Shown: piece after piece, positions 26,792 through 34,550 of the stretch
How the letters are laid out: the number at the start of each line of letters is the position of its first letter
How positions within the stretch are numbered: the first letter of the stretch is position 1
NCBI RefSeq assembly: GCF_019797765.1
Contig: NZ_CP081862.1
Location: 2,852,001-2,916,000, forward strand
Direction: 5' to 3'
Source of the DNA: Cellulomonas sp. C5510
GTDB taxonomy: Bacteria; Actinomycetota; Actinomycetes; Actinomycetales; Cellulomonadaceae
Length of the DNA: 64,000 nt
Made by a program: the position numbers and the translations under genes
Notes under the pieces: generated by a model
Told to the model about the DNA's origin: nothing
Databases searched by the model: none
What the model saw: only the letters and a program-made list of their open reading frames with translations

Positions 26792-27408
26792 CATCCGGCT
26801 ACGGCCTCCTCGGCGCCGGTGCCCAGGCCGCCGAGGCGCAGGAGTGGCGAGGGAAGCCGGCCGACTTCTTCTTCGTCGACGACGCGTGGGCGGATCCGAC
26901 GGCGGGACGATACGGATCGTCGTCCGTCCCCGACGAGCTGACGGTGCTTCCCGTCGCGGCGGCAGTCGGCCCGCCCGCGGTCCGGAGACGGCTCGTCGGG
27001 CTCTGGAGCGGCTCGACGTTCTCGACCATCGTCTCCGCGCACGCCGTCGTCTCCGGCGAGGCTCAGGTCGGCGACGGATCGCTGATAGGTCCGCTGGCGG
27101 TTCTCTCGGTCGGTGTCGCGGTGGGACGTCATTGCCTGATCAACATCGGTGCCACGCTGAGCCACGACACGCAGGTCGACGACTTCGCCACCGTCAGCCC
27201 CGGCGCTCACGTCGCGGGCAGGTGTCGGATCGGCGCTGGCGCCGTCGTCGGAGTCGGGGCGAGCCTCCTCCCAGGGGTGTCTATCGGGGCCGGCGCGATC
27301 ATCGGCGCGGGCGCGGTCCTCACGCGCGACGCCGACCCCGGAGGCGTGTACGTCGGTGTGCCGGCCCGCAAGATCGACGACCGGATCGAGTGGGCGACGT
27401 CCATCTAG
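26788..27408 (+). CDS. PglD/NeuD-type left-handed beta-helix sugar acetyltransferase
   Basis: A 206-aa protein with a small N-terminal Rossmann-like part (GYGLLGAGAQAAEAQ) and hexapeptide repeats from about residue 88 (GDGSLIGPLAVLSVGVAVGRH). The catalytic His of the PglD/VioB group is recognisable in NIGATLSHDTQVDD with ATVSPGAHVAG following. PARKI near the end is the usual closing motif. These enzymes N-acetylate 4-amino nucleotide sugars, so it fits as the step after the DegT aminotransferase. The GTG start at 26788 overlaps the upstream stop by 4 nt. An O-acetyl or other acyl role is possible. Confidence 0.87.
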   Translation: MTSGYGLLGAGAQAAEAQEWRGKPADFFFVDDAWADPTAGRYGSSSVPDELTVLPVAAAVGPPAVRRRLVGLWSGSTFSTIVSAHAVVSGEAQVGDGSLIGPLAVLSVGVAVGRHCLINIGATLSHDTQVDDFATVSPGAHVAGRCRIGAGAVVGVGASLLPGVSIGAGAIIGAGAVLTRDADPGGVYVGVPARKIDDRIEWATSI

Positions 27409-27637
27409 CGACCGTGCCGTCGGGTCCTGGCACTTCGCACAGCGTGTTGCCAGGGCCCCGCAGCCTCGCGACGACGCACGGGTTTCGTCACGTTCCGGGT
27501 CTGCTCCCTGCGATCTTGCCGCACCGCATCAGAGGCCGAACGTCAACGTGGGCCCTGAACTGCAGCACCGCGTCTCCGACAGCCCGCCGGCCACGCCGCC
27601 CGCTCTCCGTCCGGGGACTCCTGGCACGGCGCCAGTG
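27409..27637. other. 229-nt gap upstream of the broken acyltransferase
   Basis: Contains a possible terminator for the rmlA-acetyltransferase operon: CCTGGCA (27426-27432) pairs with TGCCAGG (27448-27454) across a 15-nt loop. No clear -10 box was seen; the rest holds nothing recognisable. Confidence 0.35.
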
Positions 27638-28698
27638 ATGCAGCGCGACACCACCTTCGCCGAGGAGGTGCCTGCCCCGGAGCTGTCGCCGTCGACCCAC
27701 GCGCGAAGCGACCGTTCGAACTACTTCGACGCCCTGCGCCTCGGCCTCGCGCTCCCGGTCATGTACTCGCACGCACATGCGCTCAGCGGAGATCCCGAAC
27801 CTCAGGCGTGGTCGCGGACGCTGGGCCATGTCGCGGTGCACGGCTTCGTCGCCATCAGCGGCTGTCTCGTCGCATCCAGCTTCAGACGTTCGCGGAGCGC
27901 CGGCGACTTCGCGGTCCGGCGCGCGCTACGCATCCTCCCCGAGCTCGTCGTCGCCATGATCGTCGCGACCTACGCGGGCCGGGCATTCGAGGGTTACCTC
28001 CAGAACCCCGCACCCTCGATCACCAACGGCCCGGTATGGACACTCACCTGGGCAGTGCTGGCGCACGCGGTCCTGGCGCTTCTCGGGATCGCAGGCGTCC
28101 TGCGTCCGGGAGCTCTCCCCGCGTTCGTTGCCGCATGCTGGGTCGCGTTCCTCACGACGCTTGGCACCTACGACCCGTTCGCCCTGGCCATCGCACCCAT
28201 GCTGCTGGTGTTCGCAGGCGACGCGCTCCTGAGCGTGCACCAGGAACTCATCCGACGGGGCGTCATCGCGGTCGCTCTCGGGGGGGGCTGGCACTGACGA
28301 TGGACCTTGAGGTCTTCGCCACGGTGACCCACCAGGTGGCTCGCCTCGTCCCCGTACTCTGGGGCCCCTCCTGGGATCTCGTCGACCTTCAGAGTGCGAA
28401 TCTACCGTGCCTGCCCGTCATCGTGGTCGCCGTCGGCGCGACCAGATCCTCGGCTGTCCGCCTGCCGTTCGACCTCTCCTACGGAACCTACCTCTACGCG
28501 TGGCCTGCGGCACAGGTCACGGTCGCGCTCGGTGCGGCATCCGGCTGGCGCCCGTCGTCCTGGGCGCTGTTCGCTGTCACGCTCGCGCCGACCCTGCTCC
28601 TCGCGGCCGCATTGTGGTTCGGCGTGGAGCGGCCGATGCTCCGGCTCCGCGGGTCACAGGTCCTCCGCACGGGGCCGCACGCACCTCCACCTGGCTGA
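27638..28698 (+). pseudogene. Frameshifted AT3-family acyltransferase (homopolymer G tract)
   Basis: An Acyl_transf_3 membrane protein split in two frames. The first part, from ATG 27638, gives RSNYFDALRLGLALPVMYSHAHAL, HGFVAISGCLVASSF and RRALRILPEL, typical of O-acetyltransferases, and stops at 28297. The second continues in another frame to 28698 (LPFDLSYGTYLYAWPAAQ, LWFGVERPML). The break is at a run of eight G at 28280-28287: with nine G the reading is VALGGGLALTMDLE and gives an uninterrupted 353-aa protein. So this is either a sequencing or assembly slip, a recent mutation, or a phase-variable switch. It would acylate the glycan of the preceding operon. The start could also be GTG 27635. 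Confidence 0.82.
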
Positions 28699-28714
28699 CA
28701 GGAGGGCGGCGGCG

Positions 28715-29557
28715 CTACAGCACACCTGGCGCAGCCGCTGCCCAACGTCCCGTCCAGTCCCCGATCGGCGTCACGCCCACGGCCTCCAGCGCGCCGTGCC
28801 CCAGCACGGAGTACGCCGGCCGCGGGGCTGCGCGCACGTAGCCCTCGGAGGTCGTGGGCCGCACGATCGCGGGGTCCATCCCGGCGGCACCGACGACCGC
28901 CTGGGCGAAGCCGTGCCAGGACGTCTGCCCGCCGGAGGTGCCGTGGTAGGTCCCGGCGGGGGCGCCGGCGGCGACGAGCCGCTCGACGAGGTCCGCGAGG
29001 TCGACCGTCCAGGTGGGCTGTCCGACCTGGTCGGCGACGACCTCCAGCTCGCCCCGCTCAGCAGCGACGCGGGCGATCGTCCGGGGGAAACAGTTGCCGT
29101 GCCTCCCGTAGAGCCACGCGGTGCGGACGACGAGATGGTCCGGTGCCTCGGCCCGCACCGCCCATTCCCCCGCTGCCTTTGTCCGCCCGTAGGCGGACCG
29201 TGGCGCGATCGGCGCACCCTCGGCGTACGGCGTCTCGGCCTGACCCGCGAACACGTAGTCGGTGGAGATCTGCACCATCCTCGAGCCTGCCGCGTGCGCG
29301 GCTCGCGCGAGCAGCGCCGGGCCGACGGCGTTGACGGCGAACGCGGTGGCCTCGTCCGCCTCGGCGGCGTCCACCGCCGTGTAAGCGGCGACGTTGACGA
29401 CCACGTCGTACCCGGCAGCGACGTCGCGCGTGGCCCCAGGGTCGGTGATGTCCAGTTGATCGCGGTCGACGGCGTCGACGTCGTGCCCGCGGTCCCGCAG
29501 CAGGGGGACCAGGTCCCGGCCCAGCATGCCGTTCGCCCCCGTGACCAACCAGCGCAC
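28715..29557 (-). CDS. rmlD: dTDP-4-dehydrorhamnose reductase
   Basis: A 280-aa extended-SDR that reduces dTDP-4-keto-L-rhamnose to dTDP-L-rhamnose. RWLVTGANGMLGRDL holds the NAD(P) GxxGxxG; NVAAYTAVDAAE, STDYVFAG and the catalytic Y-x3-K in YGRTKAAGE are present. GTWHG-type YHGTSGGQTSWHGFA closes the substrate site. Two in-frame GTG starts occur (29563 and 29557); GGGAG lies immediately before the first but 5 nt before the second, so 29557 is chosen. It is divergent from rmlC, with two TAGGCT boxes between. It converges on the broken acyltransferase with a 16-nt gap. Pathway partners are rmlA (21.5 kb), rmlC and rmlB (59.2 kb). Confidence 0.95.
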   Translation of the reverse strand: MRWLVTGANGMLGRDLVPLLRDRGHDVDAVDRDQLDITDPGATRDVAAGYDVVVNVAAYTAVDAAEADEATAFAVNAVGPALLARAAHAAGSRMVQISTDYVFAGQAETPYAEGAPIAPRSAYGRTKAAGEWAVRAEAPDHLVVRTAWLYGRHGNCFPRTIARVAAERGELEVVADQVGQPTWTVDLADLVERLVAAGAPAGTYHGTSGGQTSWHGFAQAVVGAAGMDPAIVRPTTSEGYVRAAPRPAYSVLGHGALEAVGVTPIGDWTGRWAAAAPGVL

Positions 29558-29586
29558 ATCCACTCCCGTCGTCGACTACCAGACGC

Positions 29587-29608
29587 AGCCTACCGGCGCG
29601 GATAGGCT
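29587..29608. promoter_or_regulatory. Divergent rmlD / rmlC promoters, two TAGGCT -10 boxes
   Basis: Minus strand TAGGCT (29592-29587) serves rmlD; plus strand TAGGCT (29603-29608) serves rmlC. Only 10 nt separate them. Both genes have leaders of about 20-30 nt with ribosome sites (GGGAG for rmlD, AGAGGA for rmlC), unlike the leaderless genes elsewhere. Confidence 0.55.
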
Positions 29609-29641
29609 TGCCCCCGGCCGAACTCACCTGAGAGGACCCCC

Positions 29642-30259
29642 ATGACCTACCGCGAGCTGTCCGTCCCCGGCGCCTGGGAGATCACACCGGTGCAGCACGG
29701 CGACCCGCGCGGGGTGTTCCTCGAGGCGTTCCAGGGCGGTCCGTTCGCCGAGGCGACCGGGCACCGGTTCGACCTCCAGCAGGCGAACCTGTCGGTCTCG
29801 GCAGCAGGCGTGCTGCGCGGCATCCACTTCGCGGACGTCCCTCCGGGGCAGGCGAAGTACGTGACGTGCCCCAAGGGCGCGGTGCTCGACGTCGTGGTCG
29901 ACATCCGCGTGGGCTCCCCGACCTTCGGCACCTGGGACACCGTGCTGCTCGACGACGTCGACCGGCGCGCGATCTACCTCGGAGAGGGGCTCGGGCACGC
30001 GTTCTTCTCCCTCGAGGACGACTCCACGGTCATGTACCTGTGCTCGACGGGCTACTCCCCCGGGCGTGAGCACGGCGTGCACCCGCTCGACCCGGCGATC
30101 GGCATCGAGTGGCCGACGACCGACCGCGAGGGCCGGCCGGTCGCGCCGCAGCTGTCCGCCAAGGACACCGCCGCGCCCACGCTCGCCGAGGCCGAGGCGC
30201 AGGGGCTGCTGCCGCGCTACGACGAGGTCGCGGCCTACGTCGGGTCGCTGCGCGGCTGA
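29642..30259 (+). CDS. rmlC: dTDP-4-dehydrorhamnose 3,5-epimerase
   Basis: A 205-aa cupin epimerase, third enzyme of dTDP-rhamnose synthesis. Catalytic His lies in GVLRGIHFAD (H67) and the active-site Tyr in CSTGYSPGREHGV; QANLSVSAAGVLRG, KYVTCPKGAVLDVVVDIRVGSPTFG and EGLGHAFFSLEDD are family blocks. The ATG at 29642 has AGAGGA 5 nt upstream. The MOP flippase gene starts 47 nt downstream and the GT2 after it overlaps, so rmlC leads an assembly/export operon. The length is normal. Confidence 0.96.
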   Translation: MTYRELSVPGAWEITPVQHGDPRGVFLEAFQGGPFAEATGHRFDLQQANLSVSAAGVLRGIHFADVPPGQAKYVTCPKGAVLDVVVDIRVGSPTFGTWDTVLLDDVDRRAIYLGEGLGHAFFSLEDDSTVMYLCSTGYSPGREHGVHPLDPAIGIEWPTTDREGRPVAPQLSAKDTAAPTLAEAEAQGLLPRYDEVAAYVGSLRG

Positions 30260-30306
30260 CACCGCCACCGCGGCGCGCCGCCGCGGGACCGACGACCTGG
30301 AGCGAC

Positions 30307-31605
30307 GTGACGCAGGATCCCAGCACCACCCCGGCGGCGGTCATCGGCCGCGCCGACGCCCGCCGCGTCGCCGTCGGCTCGGCCGTCGCCGCCGTCTCGT
30401 CGACCCTCGTCGTGCTGGCCGCCCCGCGGCTCAGCCAGACCGTCGCGGACAACACGATCTTCCTCACGTTCTGGTCGGCGCTGTTCGCCGGCCTCGGGGT
30501 GCTGACCGGGATCTCCGTGGAGACCACGCGGGCGGTGAGTGCCGTCACGCACCGAGCCGGCCCGGACGGCCCGACCGGCGCGGCGCTCAGCCGCACCGGG
30601 CCCCGGGTCGGCGTCGCCGGAACGGCGACCGGCCTCGCGTTCGCGGCCGTGCTGGCCGCAGCGGCGCCCTGGTGGGGGCCGGCGGTGTTCGGGGACCACG
30701 CCGTGGTCCTCGCCCTGCTGGTCGCCCTGGGCTGCGCGGGCTGCGCCGTGCACGCGTCCGTCACGGGGGCGCTGGCCGGCGCCGGACGGTGGCCGGTGTA
30801 CGCGCGGCTGGTGGGCGGGGAGTCCACCGTGCGGCTCGTCCTCGTCGTCGCCCTGGGGCTCGCGGGCGCCTCGGTGGTCGGCCGCGGTGCGGGCGCCGCG
30901 GTGGCGGCGTTCACCGCCGTCGGGTTCCTGCTCGTCTCGCGCCAGGCCCGCTCGGCGGTGCAGGTCCGGGCCGATGCCCCGGTGCGCCCGTACGTGGGCC
31001 GGCTGCTCGCCGCGGCCGTGGCGAGCGGCTCCAGCGCGGTGCTCGTGATCGGCTTCCCGACCCTGCTGGCCGCGACGACGGACGACGCGGCCTACGCCCA
31101 CGCCGCGCCGCTGCTGCTCGCCCTGACCCTCACCCGGGCGCCGCTGATGATCCCGCTGAACGCGTTCCAGGGCGTCGCGGTGACGCACTTCGTCCGGCAC
31201 AGCGACCGGGGCCCGGCGGCCCTGTGGCCCATCGCCCGGGTGGTCGTGCCGGTCGGCGTGCTCGGCGCGCTCGCCGCGTGGCTGGTGGGACCGCCGCTCA
31301 TGGAGCTGATCGCCGGCGACCCCGCCTACCGCGTCGCCGGCTCCGTGCTCGCGCTGCTGACGCTCGCCGCCACGGGCCTGGCGATGCTCACCCTGACCGG
31401 TGCGGTCTGCCAGGCGCTGACCCGGCACGGCGCGTTCGTGGGCGGCTGGCTCACCGCCGTCGCCGTCGCCCTCGCGCTGCTGCTGCTGCCCGGCGGGCTC
31501 GAGATGCGCGCCGCCGTCGCGCTGCTGGCCGGTCCCGTGGCCGGCATCGTCGTGCACCTCGCCGCACTCCGCGGCGCGGCGCACCGGACCGGGAGGACCT
31601 CGTGA
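30307..31605 (+). CDS. MOP-superfamily polysaccharide flippase-like protein (Wzx-like)
   Basis: A 432-aa polytopic protein with about 12 hydrophobic helices (for example RVAVGSAVAAVSSTLVVLAA, LLALTLTRAPLMIPLNAFQ). The placement of the two halves and the TRAPLMIPLNAFQGV-type helix are those of lipid-linked oligosaccharide flippases. It is likely to flip an undecaprenyl-PP-linked repeat across the membrane. The GTG at 30307 has GGAG upstream. It follows rmlC and overlaps the next GT2 gene by 4 nt. No Wzy polymerase is evident beside it, although one of the polytopic genes at 32.4-36.0 kb could serve. Confidence 0.78.
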   Translation: MTQDPSTTPAAVIGRADARRVAVGSAVAAVSSTLVVLAAPRLSQTVADNTIFLTFWSALFAGLGVLTGISVETTRAVSAVTHRAGPDGPTGAALSRTGPRVGVAGTATGLAFAAVLAAAAPWWGPAVFGDHAVVLALLVALGCAGCAVHASVTGALAGAGRWPVYARLVGGESTVRLVLVVALGLAGASVVGRGAGAAVAAFTAVGFLLVSRQARSAVQVRADAPVRPYVGRLLAAAVASGSSAVLVIGFPTLLAATTDDAAYAHAAPLLLALTLTRAPLMIPLNAFQGVAVTHFVRHSDRGPAALWPIARVVVPVGVLGALAAWLVGPPLMELIAGDPAYRVAGSVLALLTLAATGLAMLTLTGAVCQALTRHGAFVGGWLTAVAVALALLLLPGGLEMRAAVALLAGPVAGIVVHLAALRGAAHRTGRTS

Positions 31606-32360
31606 CCGCCGACCGCCCTCGTCTCAGCGTCTGCGTCGCGACCTACCGCGGCGCCCCGTGGGTCGTCGAGCAGCTGGAGTCCGTGCTGGCGCAGCTCGGC
31701 CCGGACGACGAGGTCGTGGTGGTGGACGACGCGTCCCCGGACGACACCGTGGCACGGGTCCGCGGGATCGGGGACGCGCGGATCCGGCTGATCGCCCGGG
31801 ACCGCAACCTCGGCTACGTGCGCACGTTCGAGCAGGCGCTCACCGAGGCCCGCGGCGACCTGCTGCTGCTCGCCGACCAGGACGACGTGTGGGAGCCCGG
31901 ACGCGTGGGGACGATGGTCGCCGCGCTCGAGGGCGGCGCCGACGTGGTGGCGACGAACCTCGCCACGCTCGGCGGCCCGGACCGCATCCCCGGGCCCTAC
32001 GGCCAGGCCGACTGGCACCTGCGCGCCCGGTCCTCGGGGCACCGGGTCCGCAACGTCCTCGGCGTGCTGATCGGCAACATGCCGTACTACGGCTGCGCGA
32101 TGGCGGTCCGGCGCTCGGCGCTGGGCACCGTGCTGCCGTTCCCGGCGCTGCTCACCGAGTCGCACGACCTCTGGATCGCGCTGTACGGCAACACCACCGG
32201 CCGGATGCGGCACCTCGAGATCCGCTCGGTGCGTCGCCGGTACCACGACGAGAACGCCAGCCCCGACCGCCCGCGCGGTCCGGTGATGGTGCTGCGGTCG
32301 CGGTGGATGCTGGTCCGGGCCTGCGCGGAGCTCCTGCGGCGACGGCTCCGTCGGCGCTGA
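31602..32360 (+). CDS. GT2 glycosyltransferase
   Basis: A 252-aa GT-A enzyme: LSVCVATYRGAPWVVEQLES at 8-27, VVDDASPDD at 40-48, DQDDVWEPGR at 92-101 (metal site). The following LIGNMPYYGCAMAVRRSAL and ESHDLWIALYG match rhamnosyltransferase-like O-antigen enzymes, so rhamnose from dTDP-rhamnose is a reasonable guess given rmlC two genes upstream. The GTG at 31602 overlaps the flippase stop (GTGA) and has GGGAGGA upstream. The C-terminus is a basic helix (LRRRLRRR). Converges on the 656-aa membrane protein. Confidence 0.87.
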   Translation: MTADRPRLSVCVATYRGAPWVVEQLESVLAQLGPDDEVVVVDDASPDDTVARVRGIGDARIRLIARDRNLGYVRTFEQALTEARGDLLLLADQDDVWEPGRVGTMVAALEGGADVVATNLATLGGPDRIPGPYGQADWHLRARSSGHRVRNVLGVLIGNMPYYGCAMAVRRSALGTVLPFPALLTESHDLWIALYGNTTGRMRHLEIRSVRRRYHDENASPDRPRGPVMVLRSRWMLVRACAELLRRRLRRR

Positions 32361-32361
32361 C

Positions 32362-32400
32362 AGCCGGAGTCTGCGGGACCCCGCGGGGCCACCGCCGGCT
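32362..32400. terminator. Hairpin between convergent genes
   Basis: AGCCGG (32362-32367) pairs with CCGGCT (32395-32400), enclosing the palindrome CCCCGCGGGG. Lies between the ends of genes at 32360 and 32400. Imperfect, so only moderately supported. Confidence 0.45.
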
Positions 32401-34370
32401 CAGCGCGAGACGGCGTACACGTGGCGGTCGACGCCGCCCCAGCCGAACCCGTCGACCTCCGTCAGGCACGGCTCGGCGATGGGTGAGGACGACACGACGC
32501 GGTCCAGCTCGGGGAACCGCTCCGCCAGCGAGCACGGCGACACCGTGACGACCACCTGGTCCTCGCCCTGCGTCGTGAACGACGGCTCCGCCTGGTCGGC
32601 CCAGTCGAACTCGACGAACGACCCGCCCCGGTTCCAGATGCCCTCCGACGTCGCACCGGGATCCAGCCGGAGCCACTGCTCGCGGTCGGGCCCGGCCATC
32701 TGCCGACTGCTCAGCGCCGGCACCCCGGTGGCGGTCAGCAGCGCGTCCACGGTCTTGTCGTCGCTCACCCACAGCGTCCCGGCGTCGCGCGCCGCGCGGC
32801 CCTCGGCGAGCATGCGGTCGGCCACCGCCGTGCCGCGCAGGTCGGCCAGGCCGACCAGCACCGGGTTCACCTGCCACACGAGCAGGAACGCCGCCAGCGA
32901 ACCCGCCGCGTAGCCGCCCCACCAGCGAGGCCGGGCGACGAGCAGCGCCACGACGGCGGCGAGCACCACCAGGCTGAGCCACACCCGGGTCGGGGTCAGA
33001 CCCGGCAGGGTGGTCTCGACGATCTGCGAGGACGCGTAACCGGCGGCGAGCACGACCGCGGCGGTGACGGCGACGACGACGCGCCACGGGGCCCGGTCGC
33101 GCCACCCGGGCAGCACCAGGCACAGCAGGAGCGCCGCGAGGAACCCCGTCATCGTGGCGGCGCGCTCGGGCGGCACCAGGTTCGCCAGCGGGATGCGGCG
33201 GCCCAGGCCGCCGAAGCTGATGGTGGTCCACGCGATCCAGGGCGCGGAGCAGACCAGGACCGTCCAGACCGCCGCCCGGTGCTCCCGGGACCGGAACGTG
33301 ATGCCGACGGCGAGCAGGGCCACGGCGACGATCCCGGCGACGAGGAAGCCGGAGGACAGCTCCGAGGGGTTGCCCTGGACGATCGGGATGCGGCGGAGGT
33401 CCGCGAGCGCCGTCGCGCCGAACAGCTGCTCGACGGGCACGGGCCCGCCGGTGCTCACCCGGGAGCCGGGGTAGACGGTGCCGGCGGTGGCGGCGAGCGA
33501 GGCGCGGTTCTCCCACAGCACGGCTCCCGCGAGAGCGAGGGACGCGACGCCGACCGCCGCGACCGCGACGCCGCGCCGCACGCGGGTGACGCGCTCGGCG
33601 AGCAGCGGCACGATGCCGAGGGCGAGCACGACGGGCGCGACCACGAGCGCCCACGGCTGGTAGAGCAGCGGCGTGCGGGCCAGCAGCCACGCGGAGGCGA
33701 GCCCCCACAGCGCCGTGCGCCACCAGGGTCCGCGCTCCCCCGCCGAGACGGCGCACCGCTGGAGCGCCGCCGCCCCGGCCGCCAGGAACCCCCAGAGCTG
33801 CAGGGGTGACAGCGACCACCAGGCCGTCGCGGGTGCGAACGCGATGAGCGCCGCGGCGAACAGGCCGGGCCACCGGCTCCCGACCAGCGGGCGCAGCAGC
33901 GCGGGCATCCCGAGGACCAGCAGCAGCAGCGGGAGCCACCACCGCGCGGCGAACAGCATCTGGTCCGGCAGGAAGGTCCCCCACCGCAGCACGGCGCCGT
34001 CGGCCAGCACCACCGACGACACCGGCGAGTCCGGCAGCATGGTCGTGAAGCCCTGCGGCGCGGTCAGGGGGTTGAGGTCGTCGCCCTGCCCGGTCGCCAT
34101 CACCCCGAGCGCCAACGGGCTGGAGGTCAGGAACTCGTCGGACCGCGTGACGGCCGCCTGCAGCAGCTGGTCCCCGGACGGGCTGCCCGGGTCCTCGCGC
34201 AGGTACGTGGCGCCGATCGACGACAGCGTGACGCCGGTCAGCGTCAGCAGCACGTACACCACGACCGGCACGCCCACCCAGGGAGACGGGAGCAGCCGCC
34301 GCCAGCGCGGCCGCGCCGCCGTCGGGGGTGCCACCGTCGTCGTCGGCCCGGCGTCGGCGCTGGCGGTCAT
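32400..34370 (-). CDS. Polytopic membrane protein, GT-C-like (656 aa)
   Basis: About 11-12 hydrophobic helices with a first extracytoplasmic loop of about 90 residues (YLREDPGSPSGDQLLQAAV to FLPDQMLFAARWW) and a soluble C-terminal domain of about 170 residues (VSDDKTVDALL to YAVSR). This layout resembles GT-C glycosyltransferases or Wzy-like polymerases, but I recognise no diagnostic motif, so the call is only structural. ATG at 34370, with GGAGAA upstream and TACCTT at 34420-34415 as a possible -10. It is divergent from the DUF2142-like gene, and both may act on the same exported glycan. Confidence 0.65.
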   Translation of the reverse strand: MTASADAGPTTTVAPPTAARPRWRRLLPSPWVGVPVVVYVLLTLTGVTLSSIGATYLREDPGSPSGDQLLQAAVTRSDEFLTSSPLALGVMATGQGDDLNPLTAPQGFTTMLPDSPVSSVVLADGAVLRWGTFLPDQMLFAARWWLPLLLLVLGMPALLRPLVGSRWPGLFAAALIAFAPATAWWSLSPLQLWGFLAAGAAALQRCAVSAGERGPWWRTALWGLASAWLLARTPLLYQPWALVVAPVVLALGIVPLLAERVTRVRRGVAVAAVGVASLALAGAVLWENRASLAATAGTVYPGSRVSTGGPVPVEQLFGATALADLRRIPIVQGNPSELSSGFLVAGIVAVALLAVGITFRSREHRAAVWTVLVCSAPWIAWTTISFGGLGRRIPLANLVPPERAATMTGFLAALLLCLVLPGWRDRAPWRVVVAVTAAVVLAAGYASSQIVETTLPGLTPTRVWLSLVVLAAVVALLVARPRWWGGYAAGSLAAFLLVWQVNPVLVGLADLRGTAVADRMLAEGRAARDAGTLWVSDDKTVDALLTATGVPALSSRQMAGPDREQWLRLDPGATSEGIWNRGGSFVEFDWADQAEPSFTTQGEDQVVVTVSPCSLAERFPELDRVVSSSPIAEPCLTEVDGFGWGGVDRHVYAVSR

Positions 34371-34550
34371 GCGTGGTTCTCCGTCCCCGCCGGTCGACCC
34401 TCGGCCGGCACGCCAAGGTACCGCGCCCGCCGTCCGCGGCCGCGCCGCCCGACACCCGCGTCCGGGTGGCGGCTACCGCCCCGGGCCGCCGATTCCCTAG
34501 GCTGGCGGGCGGCCCGTCACCGGTCGGGCTGCCGCCGGAAGGACTGTCAC
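34371..34550. promoter_or_regulatory. Divergent intergenic region with two candidate -10 boxes
   Basis: Minus strand: TACCTT (34420-34415), 44 nt before the ATG at 34370. Plus strand: TAGGCT (34498-34503), 47 nt before the TTG at 34551, with GGAAGGA as ribosome site. The GC-rich middle holds no other feature that I can see. Confidence 0.45.
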
